This document shows, in pieces, positions 25,731-35,534 of a stretch of DNA of 37,125 nucleotides (its first letter is position 1; every line of letters starts with the position of its first letter). The stretch is from Sphaerotilus uruguayifluvii. Its GTDB lineage: Bacteria; Pseudomonadota; Gammaproteobacteria; Burkholderiales; Burkholderiaceae_C. The DNA lies in the NCBI RefSeq assembly GCF_013294065.1, contig NZ_JABSNM010000031.1:1-37125 (forward strand), in the 5' to 3' direction. The translations under genes were made by a program, and so were the position numbers. The notes beneath the pieces were generated by a model. It had not been told where the DNA came from. It searched no databases and saw only the letters and a list, made by a program, of their open reading frames with translations.

Positions 25731-27038
25731 ATGAAAGTCACCATCCTCGGCGCCGGCATCATCGGCGTCAGCACCGCCTGGCACCTGCTGGAGCTCGGCC
25801 ACGAAGTCACCGTCATCGAGCGCCAGCCCGATGCCGCGCTGGAGACCAGCTTCGCCAACGGCGCGCAGATCTCGGTCAGCTTCTGCGAGCCCTGGGCCAA
25901 CGCCGGCGCGCCGCTGAAGGTCATGAAATGGCTGATGAGCGACGAGTCGCCGCTGCTGTTCCGCCCGAAGCTCGATCCGCACCAGTGGCGCTGGGGCCTG
26001 TCCTTCCTGGGCCAGTGCAGCGACGCGGCCTTCGAGCGCAACGTGCGCCAGCTCGTGGCGCTGGGCAGCTACAGCCACGAGACGCTGAAGTCGATGGTCG
26101 CGGCCACCGGCATCGAGTACCAGCGCCTGGAGCGCGGCATCCTGCACTTCTTCTCGACCCAGGCCGACTTCGAGTCGGGCGCGGCCGGCGCCGAGCTGAT
26201 GCGCCGCTACGGCGTCGACCGCCGCGTGCTCAGCCGCGAGGAGGTGCTGCGCGTCGAGCCGGCGCTGGCCTCGTGGGCACCGAACATCGCCGGCGGCACC
26301 TTCACGCCGTCGGACGAGTCGGGCGACGCCTGTGTCTTCACCCAGCAGCTGGCGCGGCGCTGCATCGAGCGCGGCGCCACCTTCCTGTACGAGCACGAGG
26401 TGCTGCCGCTCGAGCGCATCGGCGGCGCGGTCAGGCAGGTCCGGGTGCGCCGCGTCGGCCATCCGCAGGTTCGCACGGTCTCGGGCGACGCGGTGGTCGC
26501 GGCGATGGGCTCGTACACGGCGCCCTTGCTGCGCGGCGTCGGCGTCGACCTCAACATCTATCCGGCCAAGGGCTACTCGGCCACCTTCCGGCTGCGCGAC
26601 CCGAAGCGCGCCAGCGTCGTCAGCCTGCTCGACGACACCCGCAAGATCGCGATCTCGCGCCTGGGCGACCACATCCGCGTGGCCGGCACCGCCGAGCTGG
26701 CCGGCTACGACACCAGCCTGGACGGCCGGGTGGCCCGTGCGCGCTGCGAGTCGCTGCGTCGCCGCTTCGAGCAGCTCTTCCCCGGCGTGGCCGACACCAG
26801 CGAGCCGAACTACTGGACCGGCCTGCGCCCGAGCACGCCGACCAACATCCCGTACATCGGCCGCACGAAGGTCGAGGGCCTGTGGGTCAACGCCGGCCAC
26901 GGCACGCTGGGCTGGACGCACGGTGCCGGTTCGGGCCGTGCGCTGGCCGAGCTGATCAGCGGGCGCCAGCCGGCGCTGGAGTTCGGTTTCTGCGGTCCCC
27001 GCGAAATGCGCCGTCCGCTGCGCGAAGTGGCGGCCTGA
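25731..27038 (+). CDS. dadA: D-amino acid dehydrogenase, small subunit (DadA)
   Basis: DadA is a membrane-associated FAD/FeS flavoprotein that oxidises D-alanine and other D-amino acids to 2-oxo acids, feeding electrons into the respiratory chain. The 435-residue product begins with the dinucleotide fold V-T-I-L-G-A-G-I-I-G-V-S-T-A-W-H, then E-T-S-F-A-N-G-A-Q-I-S, and ends with Y-W-T-G-L-R-P-S-T-P-T-N-I-P-Y-I-G near 360 and G-T-L-G-W-T-H-G-A-G-S-G near 391, all typical. ATG 25731 has AAGGAG upstream. The frame stays open far upstream, but only this start gives a family N-terminus. Confidence 0.95.
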   Translation: MKVTILGAGIIGVSTAWHLLELGHEVTVIERQPDAALETSFANGAQISVSFCEPWANAGAPLKVMKWLMSDESPLLFRPKLDPHQWRWGLSFLGQCSDAAFERNVRQLVALGSYSHETLKSMVAATGIEYQRLERGILHFFSTQADFESGAAGAELMRRYGVDRRVLSREEVLRVEPALASWAPNIAGGTFTPSDESGDACVFTQQLARRCIERGATFLYEHEVLPLERIGGAVRQVRVRRVGHPQVRTVSGDAVVAAMGSYTAPLLRGVGVDLNIYPAKGYSATFRLRDPKRASVVSLLDDTRKIAISRLGDHIRVAGTAELAGYDTSLDGRVARARCESLRRRFEQLFPGVADTSEPNYWTGLRPSTPTNIPYIGRTKVEGLWVNAGHGTLGWTHGAGSGRALAELISGRQPALEFGFCGPREMRRPLREVAA

Positions 27039-27128
27039 GCCCTCCGAAGTCCGTCGGAAGGTCCCGAAGGTGCGTCAGCGAGGCCCTCTTGACGGATTCT
27101 TGATGGATCGCGGTTCTGATAGTTTTGA

Positions 27129-27151
27129 TGTATCACGAAATCTGTGATGCA
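27129..27151. promoter_or_regulatory. Inverted repeat, possible operator
   Basis: TGTATCAC (27129-27136) and GTGATGCA (27144-27151) are arms of an imperfect 8-bp dyad (one mismatch) with a 7-base centre. It lies in AT-rich sequence 91 bases past dadA; TATCA cores recur at 27216 and 27233. Confidence 0.3.
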
Positions 27152-27153
27152 TT

Positions 27154-27364
27154 CACCAGATGACTTCAACCGTCATGGGGATGGGCGGACCAGGGGGTGA
27201 CCCCTAAAGTCTCACTATCAGCTGTCACGCGGTATCACAAAAAACTGCTTCCGGCTCACGAAAATCTGCAAAAAAATCACACCAGATTCGCGGTCGGACC
27301 TTCTTTCCCAACGGCGTTCATCCGGAACGTCCATCAACCCACCCTCGTTGGTGGGTTTTTTTTT
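27154..27364 (+). ncRNA. Candidate small RNA ending at a stand-alone terminator
   Basis: The 279 bases between dadA and the LysR gene are far richer in A/T than the rest of the window and hold no convincing reading frame. They contain a small GGGG-GTGA-CCCC hairpin (GNRA-type loop, 27193-27204) and A-rich single-stranded stretches, and end in a strong plus-strand terminator about 300 bases after dadA. Either this is a long dadA 3' untranslated region or a separate RNA with its own promoter. The 5' end is a guess; a TTGATG (27125) with a weak TGCATT (27148) is one possible promoter. Confidence 0.2.
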
Positions 27365-28316
27365 GCCCGAGCACCTCGCGCAGATGGCTCACGAGCGCAT
27401 TGACCGCGCGCGGCACATGCGGGCTGTACGGCCGGATCGCCCAGAGCTGCTCGCCGAAGGCGCCGACGCTCTGCCAGCGCGGCAGCACCTCGACCAGCTC
27501 ACCTTGCGCCAGTGCGGATCCGGCGCTGAAGTCCGGCAGCAGCGCGATGCCCAGGCCGCCCAGCGCGGCCTCGCGCAGCACCTCGCTGTTGTTGGCACTG
27601 AAGGCGCCACGCACCGCGACGGTCACATGCGGCGTGCGGCTGCCGGCCGTGTCGCGGGAGGCGATCGGCCGGAACTGCCAGGCGGGTGTCTCGCCGGAGC
27701 GCAGGTAGTGCAGGCAGTCATGCGCGGCCAGATCGGCGGGGTGCTCGGGCGTGCCGCGGCGCGCCAGGTAGTCGGGCGTCGCCAGCAGCACGGCCCGGGT
27801 CGGGCGCAGCGGCCAGGCCACATGCGTTTCCGGCGGATGGGCGGTGTGGCGGATCGCCAGATCGAAGCCTTCCTGCGCCAGCGAGACCAGCCTGTCCGAG
27901 AGGTCGAGTTCCAGCCGCACCTCGGGATGCGCGTGCAGGAAGGCCGGCAGGTGCGGCACGATGATCTGGCGACCGAGCGCCACCGGCATCGTCAGCCGCA
28001 GCCGGCCGCGCGGCACCGCCGCCAGATCCTTCACCTGCGCGAAGCCGCGCTCGATCTGCGCGTAGGCATCGCGGGTGCTGTCGATCAGCTGCTGCCCGGC
28101 CTCGGTCAGGCGCACGCTGCGGGTGGTGCGCTGCACCAGCGGCACGCCGGCTGCACGCTCCAGATCGGCGATGCGCTGGCTCATGCCGGCCTTGCTCAGC
28201 CCGAGGCGTTGCGCGGCGGCGGTGAAGCTGCCGAGATCGCCCAGCACCGTCAGCGCATGGATCGGCGACCACAGCGTGTCGAGGCGACGGGCCTCCGGGT
28301 CGTCCTGAAGCGTCAC
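27318..28316 (-). CDS. LysR-family transcriptional regulator
   Basis: This 332-residue LysR regulator has an N-terminal winged helix-turn-helix (about 15-75; G-S-F-T-A-A-A-Q-R-L-G-L-S-K-A-G-M-S-Q-R-I) and a substrate-binding domain (about 100-305) with R-G-R-L-R-L-T-M-P and F-D-L-A-I-R. The start is GTG 28316 with a strong AAAGGAGCT site. The last 15-20 residues (K-K-T-H-Q-R-G-W and following) are encoded by the complement of the plus-strand terminator and look like an unconserved tail. It is divergent from mmsA, which it probably controls. The effector is unknown. Confidence 0.9.
   Translation of the reverse strand: MTLQDDPEARRLDTLWSPIHALTVLGDLGSFTAAAQRLGLSKAGMSQRIADLERAAGVPLVQRTTRSVRLTEAGQQLIDSTRDAYAQIERGFAQVKDLAAVPRGRLRLTMPVALGRQIIVPHLPAFLHAHPEVRLELDLSDRLVSLAQEGFDLAIRHTAHPPETHVAWPLRPTRAVLLATPDYLARRGTPEHPADLAAHDCLHYLRSGETPAWQFRPIASRDTAGSRTPHVTVAVRGAFSANNSEVLREAALGGLGIALLPDFSAGSALAQGELVEVLPRWQSVGAFGEQLWAIRPYSPHVPRAVNALVSHLREVLGQKKTHQRGWVDGRSG
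27336..27364 (+). terminator. Strong intrinsic terminator
   Basis: AACCCACC (27336-27343) pairs with GGTGGGTT (27350-27357) around CTCGTT, with nine T residues (27356-27364). It lies inside the 3' end of the opposing LysR gene. Confidence 0.9.
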
Positions 28317-28350
28317 GACAGCTCCTTTGTTCCGGGTTTTCTCGAGTGAT

Positions 28351-28368
28351 TGTTCGTTCTGATGAACA
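28351..28368. promoter_or_regulatory. Candidate LysR-type operator between LysR and mmsA
   Basis: TGTTC (28351-28355) and GAACA (28364-28368) form an inverted repeat with an 8-base centre. Two further TGTTC copies flank it (near 28328 and 28389). The position suits a regulator that controls both its own gene and mmsA. A TAGACT at 28412-28417 may be the mmsA -10. Confidence 0.4.
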
Positions 28369-28445
28369 GTGTATCCGTCGCCGATGGCTGTTCAGCCCCT
28401 GGAGGCCTGCCTAGACTGCGCTCCATTCCCCCAGGAGAACACGCC

Positions 28446-29969
<1,524 letters not shown>

Positions 29970-30098
29970 GGCGGGGCGGGGTCGGCCTGCCGCAGCCGGC
30001 CCGGCCCTATCACATCCGCCAAGACCGCGGCGCCGACGCTGCCGTCATGGAACGGCCTAGACTGGGAACCGATTCATTGACATGACAAGGATTTCCCG

Positions 30099-30770
30099 AT
30101 GAGCACGACCGTGACCGCTCCGACCCCGTCCTCCGACGCGCTGATCGAGCGCATGAACTGGCGCTACGCTGCCAAGAAGATGGACCCGGCGCAGCCGGTG
30201 CCGGAGGACAAGGTGGCGCGCATCGTCGAGGCCGCGCGCCTGGCGCCGACCTCCAGCGGCCTGCAGCCCTTCGAGCTGATCGTGGTGACGAACCCCGAGG
30301 TGCGTGCGCGCATCCGCGAGATCGCCTGGAACCAGGCGCAGATCACCGACGGCTCGCACCTGCTGGTCTTCGCCGCCTGGGACACCTACACCGCCGAGCG
30401 CATCGACACGATGTTCGACCTGGTCAACCAGGTGCGCGGCTTCACCAACGAGGGCTGGGAGAACTACCGCAAGATGCTGCTGTCGACCTACCCGCAGCGC
30501 GATGCGGAAGTCAACTTCCAGCACGCCGCGCGCCAGGCCTACATCGCGATGTCGGCGGCGCTGCTGGCCGCCGCCTTCGAGGGCGTGGACGCCACGCCGA
30601 TGGAGGGCTTCGATCCGGCCAAGCTCGACGAGATCCTGGGTCTGCGCGCGCGCGGCCTGCGCAGCGCGGTCATCGTGCCGCTGGGCCACCGCCAGGTCGA
30701 CGGCGACTGGCTGGTGAACCTGCCGAAGGTGCGCCGCCCGCTCGAGCAGTTCGTCTCCGAGCTGCGCTGA
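30099..30770 (+). CDS. FMN-dependent nitroreductase, NfsB type
   Basis: This 223-residue flavoprotein belongs to the oxygen-insensitive NAD(P)H nitroreductase family, which reduces nitroaromatics and quinones as homodimers. It opens with a helix containing R-Y-A-A-K-K-M-D (N-terminal FMN phosphate contacts), then A-R-L-A-P-T-S-S-G-L-Q-P-F (about 47-59) as in NfsB, and ends with a C-terminal helix P-L-E-Q-F-V. ATG 30099 has an ACAAGGATTT site. CCTAGACTG upstream (30056-30064) is identical to a nonamer before mmsA. Its physiological substrate is not evident. Confidence 0.92.
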   Translation: MSTTVTAPTPSSDALIERMNWRYAAKKMDPAQPVPEDKVARIVEAARLAPTSSGLQPFELIVVTNPEVRARIREIAWNQAQITDGSHLLVFAAWDTYTAERIDTMFDLVNQVRGFTNEGWENYRKMLLSTYPQRDAEVNFQHAARQAYIAMSAALLAAAFEGVDATPMEGFDPAKLDEILGLRARGLRSAVIVPLGHRQVDGDWLVNLPKVRRPLEQFVSELR

Positions 30771-30789
30771 GCCGCGCCCGGCGCCGGGC

Positions 30790-32517
30790 TCACGCGCCCG
30801 GCATCTCCATGCCGCGGAACACCGCGCAGCGCTCGAAGACGGCGGCGTCGGCCGTCTGGCCGCGGTGGCGGCACCAGGTCGCCACCAGCCGCGCCAGGCC
30901 CTTGATGTCGCGGCCGCTGGCCTGGGCGAAGCGGTCGGTCAGGTGCGCGACCAGCGCGTCGTCGAGCGCCAGGCCGAACTGCTCGCCCATGACCCGCCAG
31001 ATGCGCGCGCGCGCCAGCACGTCGGGCGGGTGGTAGCGGATCAGCGCGATGCAGCGGCTGACGATGGCCTCGTCGATGTCGTCGATGCGGTTGGTCGTCA
31101 GGAAGAGCAGGCCGTTGAAGTACTCCAGCACCCGCAGGAAGACGCCGACGACCGCGTTGGTGGTCAGGTCGTCGGCGCGGCGGCGGATGTAGACGTCGGC
31201 CTCGTCGATCAGCATCACCGCGCCCCAGCGCTGCGCGCGCGTCAGCGCCTCCTTCAGTGCCAGCTCCATCGCCGCGACGTTCAGGCCGAGCTGGCCGGAA
31301 TGCACCCGGTACAGCGGCCGGCCGATGATCTCGGCATAGACCTCGGCGGTCAGCGTCTTGCCCACGCCGGGCGGGCCGGCGCACAGCACCGTCGTGCCGC
31401 CCGACTTGCCCGCGACGATGTCGTCCATCAGCACGTCCATCTCGGCCGTCAGCAGGTCGATCAGGTCGGTCTGCTCGCGGGGCAGCACCAGCCGCTCCTT
31501 CAGCCCGGGATCGTAGGCGTAGGGCTCGAGATCGTCCGCATGCACCCAGACATGGCGGTGCAGCTCCAGGTGGAACAGGAAGACGAAGCCGTGCACCGGC
31601 AGCCGGGTGAAGAGCTCGGGCGGCATCGACGCGCGCAGCGCCGCCAGCTCGTCCTCGCCGCCGTAGAGGTTGCTGCGCGCGGCGCGGCGCAGGTAGGCGC
31701 CGAGGATGTCGCCGGCGGCGTCGAGCACCGCGGTGCGCGGCGGCAGCACGCTCTCGTCGTTGACCAGCCGCGCCGGCGTGCCGGAGGACGACAGCACGAC
31801 GCGGTCCTTGCGCGACCAGTCGGTGTCGCGGTGGGTCGCGGTCGGGTCCTCGGCGAGGTAGCCGGTGCCGCGGCCGAGGAACTGCGCGCCGTGGCGCAGC
31901 CGCCATTCGGCATGGCGCGCCGCGCTGGCGTCGTGCGCCTCGAGCAGCGCGTCGGTCTCCTTCAGCAGCCCGCGCGAGGCCAGCAGCGCGGCGATGCCGC
32001 CGCGGCCCGCAGCCGCACGCAGGTCGCCTTCGGTGAGCCGCAGCGTCTGCGTGACCAGGCCGGTGCGCACCAGCGCCTTCATCTCGACCAGCACCCGACC
32101 GGCCTCGTCGCCGCTGGCGGCGACATGGTCGACGCGGGTGACCAGCCAGGGCGCGAGCCGGCCGTCGGCCTGCGCGGCGAACAGCCAGCCGCGGCGCGCG
32201 TCGACCACCAGATGGCGCACCAGCGCCAGCAGCAGCTCCTCCAGGCCCGAGCGCTCGCCCAGCGGCGCGCCGTCGGCCTCGAGCGCGGCGATCAGGCCCA
32301 GCAGCAGCCGGTGGCGCGCGGCCCAGGCCGGACCGGCATCGGCGTAGATCTGGCCGAGCACCTGCAGCTCGTCGCGGCCGAGGTGGTGCCAGGGCAGCTC
32401 GACGCGCGCGCCCTGGCGCAGCGGCTCGTCCAGGTGGGCCAGCCGCGGCACGCGCGCGATCAGCGCCTGCGCCTGCGGCCGCTCGAGCAGCAGGTGGATG
32501 CCGGCGGCGGCGTTCAT
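30790..32517 (-). CDS. AAA+ ATPase with a long unrecognised N-terminal region
   Basis: The 575-residue product has one AAA+ module in its C-terminal half: Walker A G-P-P-G-V-G-K-T (381-388), Walker B V-M-L-I-D-E-A-D (434-441), sensor-1 T-T-N (474-476) and arginine-finger region A-I-V-S-R-C (484-489), with a lid domain to about 555. This is closest to the classical clade of FtsH/CDC48/BCS1-like remodelling ATPases. Residues 1-350 are not recognised, although E-P-Y-A-Y-D-P-G-L-K just before the ATPase looks like a conserved linker. ATG 32517 overlaps the stop of the flavoprotein gene (ATGA). It is the last gene of the operon; the client is unknown, and a partner flavoprotein or ferredoxin is a reasonable guess. 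Confidence 0.88.
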   Translation of the reverse strand: MNAAAGIHLLLERPQAQALIARVPRLAHLDEPLRQGARVELPWHHLGRDELQVLGQIYADAGPAWAARHRLLLGLIAALEADGAPLGERSGLEELLLALVRHLVVDARRGWLFAAQADGRLAPWLVTRVDHVAASGDEAGRVLVEMKALVRTGLVTQTLRLTEGDLRAAAGRGGIAALLASRGLLKETDALLEAHDASAARHAEWRLRHGAQFLGRGTGYLAEDPTATHRDTDWSRKDRVVLSSSGTPARLVNDESVLPPRTAVLDAAGDILGAYLRRAARSNLYGGEDELAALRASMPPELFTRLPVHGFVFLFHLELHRHVWVHADDLEPYAYDPGLKERLVLPREQTDLIDLLTAEMDVLMDDIVAGKSGGTTVLCAGPPGVGKTLTAEVYAEIIGRPLYRVHSGQLGLNVAAMELALKEALTRAQRWGAVMLIDEADVYIRRRADDLTTNAVVGVFLRVLEYFNGLLFLTTNRIDDIDEAIVSRCIALIRYHPPDVLARARIWRVMGEQFGLALDDALVAHLTDRFAQASGRDIKGLARLVATWCRHRGQTADAAVFERCAVFRGMEMPGA

Positions 32518-34238
32518 GCCGGCACCGGTCCGCCGGCGCGCGCGATCAGCCGCGCGTCGACCTCGAGCGCGAAGGCCTGCCAGGCGGCGGCCAGATCGCG
32601 CCGGATCGTGCCGAGGTAGTCGCGCGGCGGCTGGTGCTCCTGCGGGAAGTTCGAAAGGGCGCACGAGCCGCGGTTGAATCGCACCGCCTCGCCCAGCAGC
32701 TCGTCGGCCAGGCCGCCGAAGGGCGCCAGCACCCGCGGCGTCAGCGCGGCGCGCCCGCCCGGCAGCGGAGCCTGCGGCGGCGTGATCACCAGCGGCAGGC
32801 CGTCGAGCCGCGCCAGCGCCTCGGCGTAGATCGACTCGAGTGCGGACAGCACCGCGCGCTGGGTGAGCTGGTCGCGCTGCTGCGCCGCCAGCGCATGGTG
32901 GACCCGCTGGCGGTAGCGCTGCAGCGCGCCGGCGCGCGTCTCGGCGACCCAGCGGGCGAAGTCCTGCAGCGCGCGGTCGTTGTGGCCGTCGTTGGCCGCC
33001 TCGCGCGCGGCCTGCGGCAGCGGGGCCGGCGGCGCGACGAAGCCGCGGCCGTCGCGTGCCGGCGCGGGGCCGGCGGCCACCGGTGCCAGCCGCGCCTGCA
33101 GCTCGCGGCGCAGCCGCGCGGCCGAGGACAGCGCCCCCTCGAGGTAGCCGGTGCCGTGCTGCGCGGTCTCGGCGCCGCCCAGCCACAGCCGCCCGTTCCA
33201 GGCCGGCTGCAGCAGGCGCGCGTCCGCCGCCGGATGGGCCGGCGCGCCGGCGCGGCCGTCCTCGGCCAGGTCGCGCTGCGAACAGGTGCGCGGCTCCTCG
33301 GCCCAGTCCTGCTGCAGCAGCAGGCCGTCCTCGGCCTCGGGGCCGAAGAGCTGCACGAACTGGCTGCGCAGCAGCAGCGGCATCGCCCGCGCGAAGGGGC
33401 GGCGCTGCTCGGCCGCCAGCGCCTGGAAGCCGGCCAGCGCGGCGCCGGTGGCGGTGCCGGCGTCGAAGACCTCGGCCAGCACCGCCTGCGCATGCGTGAC
33501 CCAGGCGTTGCCGCTCAGGCCGCGGTCCTGCCAGAACGGGCGGGCGGCGACCAGCGCGGCCTTGGCGGCGGTGGCCATCCAGGTCGGCGTGGCCTGCATC
33601 GCCTCGACGGTGGCAGTCTCGAGCGCCGGCTCGAAGCGCAGCTGCTCGAGCGCCAGCCGCGGCGGCAGCGCCAGCACCACATGGCGGGCGCGCAGCGCGT
33701 GGCGGATCGCGCCGTGGGCGAACTGCAGCTCGACGCCGCTGCCGTCGTCGAGCCGCACCAGCGCCTCCAGCGCCTGGCCGGTGCGCAGCCGCGCGGCGCC
33801 GCCGGCGGCCTCGATGCGCGCCACCAGCGCGTCGACCAGCGCGGCCATGCCGCCGTCGAGCCGGCGTGCGCCGCCATGCAGCCGGCCGGGCTGGGCCGCC
33901 TCGGCCGCGGCCTCGCTCGTCTCCCAGTCCGGGGTCACCGTCAGCACCCGCGCGGGCTGCTGCGGATCGTCGAGCAGCAGCACGCGGCCGTCGTCGGCCT
34001 GCGCGCGGCTCGGCAGACCGAGGTCCTCGATCAGCCGGGTGATCGAGGGCTGGGTGTCGGGCCAGAACCAGGTGGGACCGAGGTCGATGCGCCCGCCGCG
34101 GCCGTCGGGCTGCGACAGGATGCGCCCGCCCAGGCGGTCGCGCGCCTCGAACAGGCGCCAGTCGGCCCCGCGGGCCTGCAGGCTGTGGGCCAGCGCCAGG
34201 CCGCACAGGCCACCACCGATGATCGCGACGTCGAGCAT
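32514..34238 (-). CDS. FAD-dependent amine-oxidase-like protein with C-terminal extension
   Basis: The 574-residue product starts with a Rossmann fold, V-A-I-I-G-G-G-L-C-G-L-A (4-15), and E-A-R-D-R-L-G-G-R-I (31-40), the amine-oxidase FAD motif. The usual end of such proteins, R-L-W-L-G-G-A-E-T-A-Q-H-G-T-G-Y-L-E-G-A, appears at 350-369. A further stretch of about 190 residues (385-574) follows that I do not recognise; it begins with a Pro/Ala linker and then has helical segments, with F-P-Q-E-H-Q-P-P-R-D-Y near 531. Substrate is unknown. It is coupled to the ATPase gene and lies 58 bases after the ferredoxin gene. Confidence 0.88.
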   Translation of the reverse strand: MLDVAIIGGGLCGLALAHSLQARGADWRLFEARDRLGGRILSQPDGRGGRIDLGPTWFWPDTQPSITRLIEDLGLPSRAQADDGRVLLLDDPQQPARVLTVTPDWETSEAAAEAAQPGRLHGGARRLDGGMAALVDALVARIEAAGGAARLRTGQALEALVRLDDGSGVELQFAHGAIRHALRARHVVLALPPRLALEQLRFEPALETATVEAMQATPTWMATAAKAALVAARPFWQDRGLSGNAWVTHAQAVLAEVFDAGTATGAALAGFQALAAEQRRPFARAMPLLLRSQFVQLFGPEAEDGLLLQQDWAEEPRTCSQRDLAEDGRAGAPAHPAADARLLQPAWNGRLWLGGAETAQHGTGYLEGALSSAARLRRELQARLAPVAAGPAPARDGRGFVAPPAPLPQAAREAANDGHNDRALQDFARWVAETRAGALQRYRQRVHHALAAQQRDQLTQRAVLSALESIYAEALARLDGLPLVITPPQAPLPGGRAALTPRVLAPFGGLADELLGEAVRFNRGSCALSNFPQEHQPPRDYLGTIRRDLAAAWQAFALEVDARLIARAGGPVPA

Positions 34239-34296
34239 GTCAGGCTCCCGGCAGGCAGGAAGGACGAGAACGCGGGCGGCGGGCGGAGCGTCCGGC

Positions 34297-34602
34297 TCAG
34301 CCCGACAGCGCGCCCAGCAGCTCGACGGTCACCGGCTCGGTGCCGAGGATCGTCGCCTGGCAGGCCAGGCGCGACTTGCTGCCGATGCCCACCAGCGTGT
34401 CGAGCTTGGCGTTCTCGGCCGGGGTCAGCTTCGAGACGCCCTTGCGGCCGCCGGTGACGAAGACGTGGCAGGCGCCGCAGCTGGCCTTGCCGCCGCACTT
34501 GCTGGCGATCTGGCCGCCGAGCGCGAGAATGGCCTGCAGCAGGTTGGTGCCGTCGGCGACTTCGCCGGACAGGCCGGAGGGCTGGAGGGTGAGCGTGGTC
34601 AT
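34297..34602 (-). CDS. [2Fe-2S] ferredoxin, plant/adrenodoxin-like
   Basis: This 101-residue protein is a small electron carrier. C36, C42, C45 and C81 are spaced C-x5-C-x2-C-x35-C (K-C-G-G-K-A-S-C-G-A-C-H, then L-A-C-Q), as in single-cluster [2Fe-2S] ferredoxins. It begins M-T-T-L-T-L-Q-P-S-G and has a G-T-N-L-L-Q-A-I-L motif before the cluster. ATG 34602 is preceded by AGGAGAACTCCG. As a neighbour of the flavoprotein it is the obvious electron partner. A nitrogen-fixation-type ferredoxin is possible but unproven. Confidence 0.93.
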   Translation of the reverse strand: MTTLTLQPSGLSGEVADGTNLLQAILALGGQIASKCGGKASCGACHVFVTGGRKGVSKLTPAENAKLDTLVGIGSKSRLACQATILGTEPVTVELLGALSG

Positions 34603-34649
34603 CGGAGTTCTCCTGGAGGGATGCACAGGGCGGGGAAGGGATCAGGCGA

Positions 34650-35498
34650 TCAGGCGGCCAGCGGCTGCGTGGCGACGAGCCGCGCGGCGACCTCGGCCAG
34701 CGGCAGCGCGATGCGGGTGATGCCCAGCTCGTCGAGGAAGCGCGCCTCCATGCGCGTGGGCTCGTCGGCCATCACCGCGTAGTGCGGGCCGCCGCTGCGC
34801 TTGAGGATCTGGCGCGCGAAGGCGCGCGGCAGCTGGTCGTTGAAGCGGCAGCCGAGGAAGACGAAGCCCAGCGTGGCGCGGCGCTGCTGCACCTGCGCCG
34901 GGATCGGCGTCTGGATGTCGATCTCGGTCAGCACCTCGACGAAGTCGGAGTCCGAGACCAGGTAGTTGCTCGCCGGCGCGCGGCCGCCCCAGGGCTTGTA
35001 GTACAGCAGCGGCGCCTCGACCGGGTCGGGGCTGGGCGCGCCGCTGGCGTCGTAGCCGCCGGTCCAGGTGCCGAAGTGCTCGCTCTGGCTCAGGCCCTGC
35101 ACCTCGGTCCAGGCGGTGCGGCCGACCTGCGCCAGCGCCAGGCGCAGCGTGTCGTCGTACCAGCAGTCGACCACCAGCGGGCTGGGCAGCGTCGCCAGCC
35201 AGCGGTGCAGCGGCGAGGGCTCGGCCGACAGCGCGAAGGCCTCGTCCATCGCCTTGACCAGGCTCTTGCGATGCTTGAAGTTCTCGATGAACTGCGCCGC
35301 CGCGGTCAGGCGGTTGCGGATCTTGCCCGGCACCGAGACCTTGGTGGTCAGCACGCCGGCCAGCGCCAGCGCGTCGGCCGGCGGCACGACGCCCTCGCAC
35401 AGCGAGAGCAGGCCCGGGCCGAGGTAGGGCGCCAGCGTGCCGGCGGTCAGGCCAGCGACGACGGCGTCGGGCAGTTCGGTGACGGTGGAGTGGCTCAT
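34650..35498 (-). CDS. SIR2-like protein with altered catalytic motifs
   Basis: The 282-residue product resembles the SIR2_2-like family: an NAD-binding opening L-A-P-Y-L-G-P-G-L-L (22-31), a second motif V-V-D-C-W-Y-D-D (109-116) where the family has T-T-N-Y-D, Y-Y-K-P-W-G-G (166-172) where K-L-H-G carries the catalytic His, N-Y-L-V-S-D-S-D-F (178-186), and F-V-F-L-G-C-R-F-N-D (212-221). Asn and His of the active site are thus both Trp. An NAD-consuming activity is doubtful; it may bind NAD or another nucleotide. The recognition rests on the order of these motifs. It precedes the ferredoxin gene by 47 bases. Confidence 0.72.
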   Translation of the reverse strand: MSHSTVTELPDAVVAGLTAGTLAPYLGPGLLSLCEGVVPPADALALAGVLTTKVSVPGKIRNRLTAAAQFIENFKHRKSLVKAMDEAFALSAEPSPLHRWLATLPSPLVVDCWYDDTLRLALAQVGRTAWTEVQGLSQSEHFGTWTGGYDASGAPSPDPVEAPLLYYKPWGGRAPASNYLVSDSDFVEVLTEIDIQTPIPAQVQQRRATLGFVFLGCRFNDQLPRAFARQILKRSGGPHYAVMADEPTRMEARFLDELGITRIALPLAEVAARLVATQPLAA

Positions 35499-35534
35499 GT
35501 CCGGTCCTTCGGGTCTTTCCGATCTCTTCGGTCT

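Noticed and set aside
30790-34206. A single 1138-codon fusion of the flavoprotein region and the ATPase
   Set aside because: The part before residue 564 is an out-of-frame Arg/Ala-rich shadow of the flavoprotein gene. The true ATPase start is ATG 32517, overlapping the flavoprotein stop.
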